This document shows, in pieces, positions 51,247-56,613 of a stretch of 56,613 nt of DNA. Each line of letters opens with the position of its first letter. Position 1 is the first letter of the stretch. A program made the translations under genes and the position numbers. The notes under the pieces were generated by a model that saw only the letters and a program-made list of their open reading frames with translations, searched no databases and was not told the origin of the DNA. Source of the stretch: a virus. Location: the IMG/VR virus record IMGVR_UViG_3300036900_000166, positions 1 to 56,613 of that record; one strand, given 5' to 3'.

Positions 51247-51964
51247 GCTCGGACAATTCCCATACGTGGTCAGTCAGGCCCGCCGCCATCGCTGGGGTAA
51301 CTCTCAGCGTTTGGTGGATGCGGGCAAAATTGTAGTGAAGGAAATGAATCGCCAGCGAGAGCCGGTGATTCTCAATCGACTTGCTAAACCCGTTGGTCAG
51401 ACGGGTAAACCGGCGCATGGACATACGGAGCGTGAGGTTGTTGCGCTCGGCATGGCTCGTGCAAATCTTGTCGATGGCAGGCAAGCCCAAGACGGATTCT
51501 TTGCGTATGCCTGCAAGCGCGTTGGGGCTGTATTTACCCTCGCCGCTGGCGTCCCCGTAGATTTTGACCAGCACGCGCTCAGTGAGGCGGCGCTCAAGGT
51601 TACGCATGAACTTGTAGGCGCTTTGGGCGGTGCGGTCCCCGACGAACCAAGCGGGGATCAGTTTGGTTTCGGGGTCAATCGCAATCCAGGTCCAGACATC
51701 GCCCCAACCATCGGGGCTTTCGGCGTGGACGTTCTTGCCCTTGCATCCGATGAAAGACCAAATCTCATCGCACTGAATCGCCTTGCACGACAGGCCCGTC
51801 ATTACTCGGTCGGCAAAGCGTTCGCAAGCTTCCCCAAATTCAACCAGCAGGCGAGACACTGTGCGCTTGCAGATGCCCGTAATGCGAACGGTGGACCGGA
51901 TGCTGTTGCCTTCGACAAGGCAAGCCAGCACCCGGCATCGGTCTTCGTTGGAGAGGCGGTTCAC
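51203..51964 (-). CDS. IS1-family transposase, probably inactive (253 aa)
   Basis: N-terminal helix-turn-helix region (SIRSTVRITGICKRTVSRLL, residues 21-40), first Asp of the triad D66 in QCDEIW, WGDVWTWIAIDPETKL near 87-102, E173 in SHAERNNLT, then FTRLTNGFSKSIENH and FARIHQTLRVTPAMAAG. In the relatives I remember, RV is followed by about 26 residues that include TDGH with the second Asp and then LVKLYG. Here RV (130-131) runs straight into LVKIYG, so that segment is missing. The start overlaps the upstream gene by 4 bp. Confidence 0.85.
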   Translation of the reverse strand: MNRLSNEDRCRVLACLVEGNSIRSTVRITGICKRTVSRLLVEFGEACERFADRVMTGLSCKAIQCDEIWSFIGCKGKNVHAESPDGWGDVWTWIAIDPETKLIPAWFVGDRTAQSAYKFMRNLERRLTERVLVKIYGDASGEGKYSPNALAGIRKESVLGLPAIDKICTSHAERNNLTLRMSMRRFTRLTNGFSKSIENHRLSLAIHFLHYNFARIHQTLRVTPAMAAGLTDHVWELSELIALLEIDERRLAA

Positions 51965-52290
51965 TGGTTTTCTGGATGGTTGGCAATACGCTGCCTAAGA
52001 GTCTCATACTCGCCATTGCACGCGCATCCAGACGCCCCAGCACGGGCTAACGCAAAAATCAACAGGTGGATTTCCCAGGCGTTAAACCGTATGGTCTTTG
52101 AGGCTTTCTTTACACAGTTATCACAGAGCCCATCAAAGCCGAGGGTTGGAACGTTATACTTCTGGTGGCACCTATCGCATATCCCGTCAACCACATGCTT
52201 TTTCTTGGCAGGCGCACCGACATTCAAGGCCATGCCTTCTTTGTATTCGACTAACGATCCATCGCTTAACTCAATAAGGTTTGTTTTCAT
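51961..52290 (-). CDS. IS passenger: Cys-rich protein (109 aa)
   Basis: Two CxxC pairs (CDRCHQKY and CDNCVKK, residues 38-63) form a probable zinc ribbon, followed by a helical hydrophobic segment (AWEIHLLIFALARAG) and a CACNG motif. Directly upstream of and coupled to the transposase gene (ATGA), under a promoter with an internal palindrome. It may bind DNA and control the IS, comparable in place to InsA of IS1 but not clearly homologous. Confidence 0.65.
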   Translation of the reverse strand: MKTNLIELSDGSLVEYKEGMALNVGAPAKKKHVVDGICDRCHQKYNVPTLGFDGLCDNCVKKASKTIRFNAWEIHLLIFALARAGASGCACNGEYETLRQRIANHPENQ

Positions 52291-52294
52291 GGTT

Positions 52295-52324
52295 TCAATA
52301 TACCCAACTGTTGGGTATTGTCAA
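52295..52324 (-). promoter_or_regulatory. IS promoter with operator palindrome, leaderless start
   Basis: On the minus strand TTGACA (52324-52319), then an 18-bp spacer, then TATTGA (52300-52295). A palindrome ATACCCAA-CTG-TTGGGTAT (52300-52318) fills the spacer, so a protein bound there would block polymerase. The ATG (52290-52288) begins 5 bases after the -10, so the mRNA should start at or within the start codon. It points toward the transposase and the downstream phage genes. Confidence 0.6.
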
Positions 52325-52343
52325 CAGGAAAAATGAAAAATGT

Positions 52344-52361
52344 TCAAAGTAGCCCATTACC
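52344..52361. repeat. IS terminal inverted repeat, right
   Basis: TCAAAGTAGCCCATTACC, reverse complement of the left end with one mismatch. Just inside it, on the plus strand, an outward ATG at 52333 opens a frame through the repeat encoding KNVQSSPLP, the same peptide motif as at the other end. Confidence 0.85.
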
Positions 52362-52369
52362 CGATCTTC
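52362..52369. repeat. IS target-site duplication, right copy
   Basis: CGATCTTC. The shared CGATCTT is the duplicated target; the last base differs from the left copy. The minus-strand complement follows ATG directly (ATGAAGATCG), giving the original start of the interrupted gene. Confidence 0.75.
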
Positions 52370-52431
52370 ATGGCTTGATGTTCGCGGACCATTTGAAGCA
52401 GTTCGTGGAAGTCATGGGTCACAAATAGAAA

Positions 52432-52504
52432 TGGCCAGCCCGGTGGCTAAACGGCGATGAACAAACCACAAGACGCCGACCCCTAAAGGGTCCAGTGCTG
52501 GCCA
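52432..52504 (-). other. Compact structured leader element (73 nt)
   Basis: An 8-bp outer stem TGGCCAGC/GCTGGCCA (52432-52439/52497-52504) encloses CGGCG/CGCCG (52452-52456/52474-52478) and GACCC/GGGTC (52478-52482/52488-52492). GGTGG (52442-52446) can pair with CCAC (52466-52469) in a loop, as a pseudoknot. It lies 60 bases upstream of the original start codon at 52371, on the strand of that gene, but the IS now separates it from the coding part. Not a tRNA: no T-arm. May be a riboswitch-like or ribozyme-like leader, or a processing signal. Confidence 0.4.
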
Positions 52505-52510
52505 AAGTGC

Positions 52511-53206
52511 TCACAGTAATCCTTTAACCCGCTTGTCCAGTTCGTACATCTCCCGCATAAGGATGAATGCACGCTGGCAGATCGGGAAGATTTCAGCACT
52601 CCAATGTCGATGTTCAAAGCTCACCGGGTCGTCGGGTGCCTTTGGCTTGGAGATTCTTAGCAGGTCCATGCCTTGCAGTGGTTGGTCTGGGTGGTGTTCC
52701 TGCCACAAAAGCGAGTATCCACCCGCCACTTGAATCAGATAATCACCGTAAATGCCAGAGCTTGTTTTGTAATCCAACAGTCGCAACTGACCATTGGTGA
52801 GCACGGCGTCAAAAGTGCCTCCGAACTGGTAAAGCTCGCTCACAAGGCTTTGCTCTGCGGCTTCCAACTTGAGCTTCGACTGCTCAGCCCATTCAAGATA
52901 AGCCAAGAAAGCGTGCTCGGCTCGCGAGCGTATTGGGCCGGGATATCGCAATGTGGTATCCGACAAATCTCGCCCATGCAAGTGGTCGTCAATCATGTCG
53001 TGACAGCAGGTACCAGCGTCGGCGGCATCGTCGCGCACTTGGTTGATGTCCAGCCCATCCATACCGCATTGCCACGCCCAATGAACCAGCCCACCCGATT
53101 CCTTGAACCTGCTGATTATGGTAGTGCAACCCGGAACACGCTTTCCGTCCTTGTTGCGGTAGCCAGCCTTGGGGCGACCTGTGACTTTCGGTTCTTCGGT
53201 GGTCAT
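52511..53206 (-). CDS. PD-(D/E)XK exonuclease (231 aa)
   Basis: The motif set FGGTFDAVLTNGQLRLLDYK spans residues 128-147: D133 as the first acid, then LLDYK with D145 and K147, with E124 upstream and Q159 (LIQVAG) downstream. This is the RecB/Cas4-like nuclease core. Phages pair such 5'-3' exonucleases with annealing proteins; the ERF gene two positions upstream in the operon is the natural partner. Confidence 0.85.
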   Translation of the reverse strand: MTTEEPKVTGRPKAGYRNKDGKRVPGCTTIISRFKESGGLVHWAWQCGMDGLDINQVRDDAADAGTCCHDMIDDHLHGRDLSDTTLRYPGPIRSRAEHAFLAYLEWAEQSKLKLEAAEQSLVSELYQFGGTFDAVLTNGQLRLLDYKTSSGIYGDYLIQVAGGYSLLWQEHHPDQPLQGMDLLRISKPKAPDDPVSFEHRHWSAEIFPICQRAFILMREMYELDKRVKGLL

Positions 53207-53385
53207 GATCGATTGATGCTCGGAACAGTTTCGTAAAACGCCACGATTTTCTTGGCCAGTTCAAGGTCACGTCGAATGCGACCATCCAATTCCCAACATC
53301 GGTCACACAACTCAGTTCCCAGCATTGGCGTGGGCTTGCCACACCACCGACACGGCACCGTTTCTCGGTCATGCTTGTCTTTCAC
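53203..53385 (-). CDS. Zinc-ribbon peptide (60 aa)
   Basis: Two CxxC knuckles, CRWCGK and CDRCWE (residues 12-32), then a helical tail. Coupled at both ends between the nuclease and annealing protein genes. Probably a small DNA- or protein-binding accessory of this recombination set. Confidence 0.65.
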   Translation of the reverse strand: MKDKHDRETVPCRWCGKPTPMLGTELCDRCWELDGRIRRDLELAKKIVAFYETVPSINRS

Positions 53386-54143
53386 GACGCCACCTCCGGT
53401 TGCTCTCTCATCTGTCGCTCGAATTGGTGGATCTGCTCACCTAGCGCCACAAATTCAACAGCACTCTTGGGCAACTTGTCCAACGCCCAATCTTCAGGTT
53501 CCTGGGTGGCGTTGATGTAGCCTTTGACAGTCAAAAACTGGTGGACGATGGCCCGCCATCGTCCACCCGGATCAGCTTGCAGCTTGTTTAAGGTTTGCAA
53601 GCGGTACTTGGGTCCGACCACAGGCTCAGAATCGGCCTTTGGCGCTTCGGAAACGGGTGCTGGTGGCGTTTTGGCGGTCGGAGTGGCCTGATATGGTGGT
53701 TTTTGGGCTGGACGCGCCACAGCACCCTTGGGTGCGGAATTGCCGTCGTCGTCGGAGTCGGCATAAATGCCCAAAACAGATGCCCACGCATATCTTTTCA
53801 TGTAGGTCAGCAGCGACCCTGCTAATTGGGCGTCGGAGTTGCGGTCAGATTCACCTAATGGAAGGCTCATCGTGCCACCGTCCAGGGTTTGACCTGACTT
53901 GTGGCGTACGATCGTATGCACGCTGACAATACCATCCGCAATCGTGGCTACCTGCTGAACCGCAAGGCCAGCGTTGAAAAGCGGCTCGCGTGACGCCTCA
54001 ATGATTGCCCCCAAAGTCGCGTACTTGCTTTTGAAAAACGGGTTGGTGGCGTCCATGTGGGCGGTTTTAAGACTGCCTTGGCAAATCACCAAGGCCGCAC
54101 TCACTAAATCTTCGTGGATATCAGGTATTGTGGTTTCGCTCAT
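53382..54143 (-). CDS. ERF-family single-strand annealing protein (253 aa)
   Basis: Shows the ERF signature: NPFFKSKYATLGAIIEASRE (residues 34-53), an LAVQQ strand near 60, the helix LLTYMKRYAWASVLGI near 112-127, and an acidic DSDDDGN after it. A Pro/Ala-rich linker leads to a C-terminal region with conserved helices, like other ERF proteins. They coat ssDNA and anneal complementary strands for recombination. Start ATG 54143, chosen for its 1-bp overlap with the previous stop; an upstream in-frame GTG-type start reaching 54308 would run through the neighbouring gene. Confidence 0.85.
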   Translation of the reverse strand: MSETTIPDIHEDLVSAALVICQGSLKTAHMDATNPFFKSKYATLGAIIEASREPLFNAGLAVQQVATIADGIVSVHTIVRHKSGQTLDGGTMSLPLGESDRNSDAQLAGSLLTYMKRYAWASVLGIYADSDDDGNSAPKGAVARPAQKPPYQATPTAKTPPAPVSEAPKADSEPVVGPKYRLQTLNKLQADPGGRWRAIVHQFLTVKGYINATQEPEDWALDKLPKSAVEFVALGEQIHQFERQMREQPEVAS

Positions 54144-54406
54144 TAAAACACTCTCTTTGGTGGATTGTCTTTTACGGATTGTTCCCATGCGGCCACTTGT
54201 GAGTCGCGCTCTTTTGCCAAACAATCCGCACAAGTGACTGTGGCCACATTGATTTGTGCGCCATGTGACCGTGCCTTGGCTTCGGCTACCAGGATTGTCC
54301 ACGCCCATTCCGCCTGGGTTTGAGCGCCGACCGATGCGCTTGGCTCACCAGTCGCCACCACCCGACCGCAAGTGTCACAGATGATTTCAGCGGTGAGAGT
54401 GATCAT
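54143..54406 (-). CDS. Zinc-binding small protein (87 aa)
   Basis: CDTCGRV at residue 10 and CADCLAK at 59 form a likely zinc site. The ATG at 54406 overlaps the upstream stop by 4 bp; a longer in-frame start at 54472 is inside the upstream gene. Function unknown. Confidence 0.55.
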   Translation of the reverse strand: MITLTAEIICDTCGRVVATGEPSASVGAQTQAEWAWTILVAEAKARSHGAQINVATVTCADCLAKERDSQVAAWEQSVKDNPPKRVF

Positions 54407-54864
54407 GCGGTTTTTGCCTTTTCGAGAACGCGAGCGGCTAAGCCTTGAAGTTGTGACGATAAATCGCAGCATTCACGCGAGCACCTAACAGCTTCACAAA
54501 GCACCTGTAAAACTGCGCTGTCTGAGCACTGGTTGAGATTTTTAATCACTTCTCGGCACGCTTGCTGAAAAGCTTCGTGGCTCATTTCCATGCGACCAGC
54601 AATACTCGGCAACGGTTCTGGTGTAAATCCGTTTAGCTTTTCCAGTGCGTGAACATGGTCTTGGAGTCGCGCACACACTGAATACATGGCGGCTTGCGCC
54701 TCAGATGGTGAAACTCGGCAGCATTCAGCAACCAGCATCAACGCACCTTTTAAGGCGTCAATTTGAACGCATCGTATGCGGTCCAAGTCGCAAGCACACC
54801 AATTCGGAGTTGTGGGCCACGTATCCGATCCCCATCGGTCCAGATAAACACTTGCAGCAATCAT
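54403..54864 (-). CDS. Helical Cys-containing protein (153 aa)
   Basis: Mostly helical, with Cys near residues 22-24, 48-49 (ECC), 65, 103, 114, 123, 127 and 132-133 (ECC), and coiled-coil potential (QDHVHALEKLNG). ATG at 54864 overlaps the upstream stop. Unknown function in the leftward operon. Confidence 0.55.
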   Translation of the reverse strand: MIAASVYLDRWGSDTWPTTPNWCACDLDRIRCVQIDALKGALMLVAECCRVSPSEAQAAMYSVCARLQDHVHALEKLNGFTPEPLPSIAGRMEMSHEAFQQACREVIKNLNQCSDSAVLQVLCEAVRCSRECCDLSSQLQGLAARVLEKAKTA

Positions 54865-55142
54865 GCGAGTGGAGAGTTGCCGTGGGTGCAGAGCAGTACA
54901 TCTGAAAGCCGACACCCACAGGGAAGCGGGTCGTTTGGTGGCACTCCGATACAGTTTGGCGGTGTGATGGCCTTGGTTAGCGCGTCGATTGCCAAAGCAT
55001 GATCGCTGGCTTCAAGCGCATAACCACGTTTGATAATTAACGCCAAAGCTGCGAAAAGCTCTGGCGCACTCTCTTTGTTGACGGTTAAAACTGGCATAAT
55101 CTCTTGGCATTTAGGGCAAACAATGGCAAAAGGTGGTCTCAC
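54861..55142 (-). CDS. Zinc-site protein (93 aa)
   Basis: GTG start at 55142, overlapping the previous TGA (GTGA) with GGAGG 6 bases upstream, which outweighs an in-frame ATG-like start at 55307. A CPKC pair near residue 9 and CGCRLSDVLLC near 76 suggest metal binding. Unknown. Confidence 0.6.
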   Translation of the reverse strand: MRPPFAIVCPKCQEIMPVLTVNKESAPELFAALALIIKRGYALEASDHALAIDALTKAITPPNCIGVPPNDPLPCGCRLSDVLLCTHGNSPLA

Positions 55143-55366
55143 TTCACACCTCCAATCTTCAGTGAGTCGGCCAGCACCTGATATGCTGCGGTGGCGTGGC
55201 CACACTCCAAGAGTGACAGGCTTTCCACAATGGCACCTCGAAGCCGATCTTCGGTTGTGATTTTGATTTGGTTGAGCACCTCCAAGACTTCTTCTTGGTT
55301 GTGCCACTCAAATTGACGCGCTTTGCGTTCCACTTCACCCCAGCCATTTGAGTCGTTCACGCTCAT
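55139..55366 (-). CDS. Small helical protein (75 aa)
   Basis: Acidic/basic mixed helices (EVLEVLNQIKITTEDRLRGA), one Cys. Coupled to the genes on both sides. Unknown function. Confidence 0.6.
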   Translation of the reverse strand: MSVNDSNGWGEVERKARQFEWHNQEEVLEVLNQIKITTEDRLRGAIVESLSLLECGHATAAYQVLADSLKIGGVK

Positions 55367-55464
55367 AAACGCTCGTATTCAATGCCGGAACGTTGATTAA
55401 TGAACTTGTAAAGGGCAGCGCACAACGCCGCCTTACTTGCTTGTGTCGTTTCTGTGGTTGTCAT
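55363..55464 (-). CDS. Very short protein (33 aa)
   Basis: A 33-codon frame starting MTTTETTQASKAALCAALYK and ending in the ATGA overlap with the next gene. Support comes from that overlap and from AAAGG upstream. Function unknown. Confidence 0.45.
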   Translation of the reverse strand: MTTTETTQASKAALCAALYKFINQRSGIEYERL

Positions 55465-55489
55465 GTTTTTAGCCTTTTGTGGATTTGGT

Positions 55490-55663
55490 TTACTGCGACT
55501 GTTCCGAAATTAATCTAGACCGCTCTGGTTTGCAAGAACTATTTTCACTTTTCTTTGGCCGACCACCACGCTTGCCGTTCCTAGCTCTGGCTGCGTTTTG
55601 GGCCGGAGTATTTTGACTGCCACCTTTTGAGCCGAGCACCTTAGCTGCTTCTGTGATGTCCAT
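55490..55663 (-). CDS. Small basic protein with GGRPKK motif (57 aa)
   Basis: MDITEAAKVLGSKGG followed by AARARNGKRGGRPKK, a basic motif found in many small DNA-binding phage and plasmid proteins and resembling the basic tract of the IS passenger at 51010. A different frame (55510-55710) also stays open over this stretch, but it lacks this recognisable motif. Confidence 0.55.
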   Translation of the reverse strand: MDITEAAKVLGSKGGSQNTPAQNAARARNGKRGGRPKKSENSSCKPERSRLISEQSQ

Positions 55664-55740
55664 ATGGCGAGCCTAAACGGTCTGGTTTGTGGCGTCAAGG
55701 TTGTTGTCATTTCGTTTATAGGGCGTTTTGATTTGTGGAC

Positions 55741-55893
55741 CTACTCCGATGCCTCGGCACTCGCCAGAATCGCTCCTAGGTGCCTTTGCGTGCGTTCCTG
55801 GGTGGTCTTGGCGGCAGGTTTAACGGCTAGCGGTGACTTTGGCCCACCTTTCACGCGCCATCTGTCGCGCTCAGGTGACTCATTCATGGACAT
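55741..55893 (-). CDS. Small basic protein, first leftward gene (50 aa)
   Basis: ATG at 55893 (an in-frame upstream start lies at 55932). Composition is basic and Ala-rich (RWRVKGGPKSPLAVKPAAK) with a helical end (TTQERTQRHLGAILASAEA). It borders the divergent intergenic region, the position typical of an early regulator. No clear promoter was found on this strand. Confidence 0.4.
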   Translation of the reverse strand: MSMNESPERDRWRVKGGPKSPLAVKPAAKTTQERTQRHLGAILASAEASE

Positions 55894-56013
55894 GTAAAGA
55901 CCGGCGACACCAAAAACTGTCCACCGACCCACCCGTTAACGTCACAATCAAAAGAACACCCAAATCCACTGTCCTATTGACACACATGTAAGCTTTACCT
56001 ACAGATTTACACT
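55894..56013. promoter_or_regulatory. Divergent intergenic region with plus-strand promoter
   Basis: This 120-bp gap separates leftward and rightward units. On the plus strand TTGACA (55977-55982), a 17-bp spacer and TACAGA (56000-56005) form a strong promoter; the ATG at 56014 is 8 bases after the -10, so the leader is at most a couple of bases. No ribosome-binding site precedes that ATG. I saw no matching minus-strand promoter. Confidence 0.6.
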
Positions 56014-56613
56014 ATGCCAGCAGTAGCGGAGATGCCACGTAAACCCAAGCTCCGCACCAAAGGCACTTGGAACAAGGAACAAGCATTAGCTGCACGCGCT
56101 AAATCACTCGAAACAAGGCGCAGGAAAGCCATACAGCGTAAAGCTGTGGCCCAGGAAGCAGCGTCTCTGCTCAAGGCCATATGTGCATCAGACCCTATCT
56201 CGGACGTTGAGAAGGCACTGTCTTACGCAGCTAAGCATGGTCGAGCCAAGTCCTGTGAGCACCTAAGCCTTGCCTTGGCACGCCTCAAAGCTCAGCCCAA
56301 GAGCACGCCTAGTGCATCCAACGCCACAACAGCTTGTAGTCCCGCACGTCAACCTACGCAGAGCACACCACAAGATGTGCAAGCTGTTGAGCCTAAGCAT
56401 GTAGAGCATGCACCCAACTACGCACAATATACGTATCCTTTAGTTGGCCAGGGTAAGGAATCTCTTAATTTGGGAGGGGTGGGGGCGGGGTGCCCCCCAT
56501 GGAGCCCCGCTGGGCAGGTGGCGGGTGGCGTTATACAGGGCAATACACGCAGGCCAAATTCTGGTGTTCTTTTGTCTGAAGCCACGGTGGAAGAACTGGA
56601 AGCTCGTTTAAGG
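56014..56613 (+). CDS. Junction-spanning protein, N-terminal part (of 254 aa)
   Basis: First rightward gene after the divergent promoter. The N-terminus is very basic (PRKPKLRTKGTWNK, ETRRRKAIQRKAVA), followed by helices (ASDPISDVEKALSYAAKHG) and a Thr/Pro/Ser-rich linker; the frame passes through a G-rich tract into the circular join and continues at base 2 to 292. Basic character and promoter-proximal position suggest a DNA-binding or regulatory protein, but it has no recognised domain. Its last 127 bases here are the terminal repeat copy. Confidence 0.7.
   Translation, partial: MPAVAEMPRKPKLRTKGTWNKEQALAARAKSLETRRRKAIQRKAVAQEAASLLKAICASDPISDVEKALSYAAKHGRAKSCEHLSLALARLKAQPKSTPSASNATTACSPARQPTQSTPQDVQAVEPKHVEHAPNYAQYTYPLVGQGKESLNLGGVGAGCPPWSPAGQVAGGVIQGNTRRPNSGVLLSEATVEELEARLR
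56472..56490 (+). other. G-quadruplex motif
   Basis: Four G-runs (56472-56474, 56476-56479, 56481-56485, 56487-56490) are separated by single bases A, T and C, an ideal arrangement for an intramolecular quadruplex with one-base loops. It lies inside the junction gene, encoding a Gly/Val stretch, and directly at the contig break. Confidence 0.7.
56487..56613. repeat. Terminal direct repeat, right copy
   Basis: Identical to 1-127 along its whole length. Trimming one copy leaves a 56,486-bp circle. Confidence 0.95.

Larger units (their letters stand above)
50949..52361 (-). mobile_element. IS1-family insertion sequence (1413 bp)
   Basis: The element has terminal inverted repeats GGTAGTGGGCTACTTTGA (50949-50966) and its complement at 52344-52361 (17 of 18 match), starting GGTRATG-like as in IS1 ends. 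It is flanked by a 7-bp target duplication. It holds a DDE-type transposase, an upstream Cys-rich gene coupled to it, and an opposing small zinc-ribbon gene. Its DNA is more G+C rich than the surroundings. Insertion removed the start codon of the phage gene at 50531 and replaced it. Confidence 0.85.

Noticed and set aside
52333-52428. 31-codon plus-strand gene starting in the IS end
   Set aside because: It lies opposite to the phage genes and most likely reflects the outward ATG of the IS end running into flanking DNA.
52432-52504. tRNA gene
   Set aside because: The 73-nt length and outer stem resemble a tRNA, but there is no T-loop consensus, the D-arm loop is too short and the middle arm loop is far too long.

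Overview
The window is one complete tailed-phage genome, opened at an arbitrary point. Its first 127 bases (1-127) recur exactly as its last 127 (56487-56613). One reading frame runs off the right end and continues at the left end, so the molecule closes into a circle of about 56,486 bp (circular or circularly permuted). Terminase, portal, scaffold, capsid and tail-type genes identify it as a virulent-looking dsDNA phage. No integrase, DNA polymerase, replicative helicase, tRNA or recognisable endolysin was found. I see no sheath, tube or classic tape measure. A large portal, an 810-aa nozzle-like protein and several ejection-type proteins suggest a short-tailed particle (inference). The exported Asn/Thr-rich beta proteins resemble those of the PVC group (Verrucomicrobia-like), but this host guess is weak.

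Layout. 1-4.2 kb: about fourteen small, tightly coupled rightward genes, several with zinc ribbons. 4.24-4.98 kb: a 746-bp gene-free tract packed with inverted repeats, a candidate large structured RNA. 5.2-7.0 kb: large terminase. 7-13 kb: a sugar or surface-modification cassette (three glycosyltransferase-like proteins, a radical SAM/SPASM enzyme, an RmlD-like reductase, a sugar methyltransferase) lying between terminase and portal. 13-21.4 kb: portal, an ATP-grasp enzyme, scaffold, a GroES-like co-chaperonin, a small stand-alone copy of the capsid N-terminus, and the major capsid protein. 21.4-22.8 kb: two antisense HNH homing endonucleases. 22.9-48 kb: Cys-repeat proteins, a repeat-built fibre, LamG, beta-helix and Ig-like surface proteins (several with Sec signal peptides), a holin-like gene, nozzle-, adaptor- and ejection-type proteins.

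48-55.9 kb is transcribed leftward and holds recombination genes: RusA-like resolvase, HNH nuclease, SWIM protein, PD-(D/E)XK exonuclease and ERF annealing protein. It is interrupted by a complete IS1-family element (50949-52361) with terminal inverted repeats, a target duplication, two passenger genes and a transposase that seems to lack its second catalytic aspartate. The insertion separated a phage gene from its start codon, and the IS end supplies a new in-frame one. The rightward and leftward units converge at 48007-48010 and diverge around 55.9 kb.

The genes form long coupled operons in which many stop and start codons overlap (ATGA, GTGA, TTGA). Good sigma70-like promoters at 329, 52324 (minus strand) and 55977 lie so close to start codons that their transcripts should be leaderless or nearly so. 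All functional calls come from reading motifs by eye; no database search was run.
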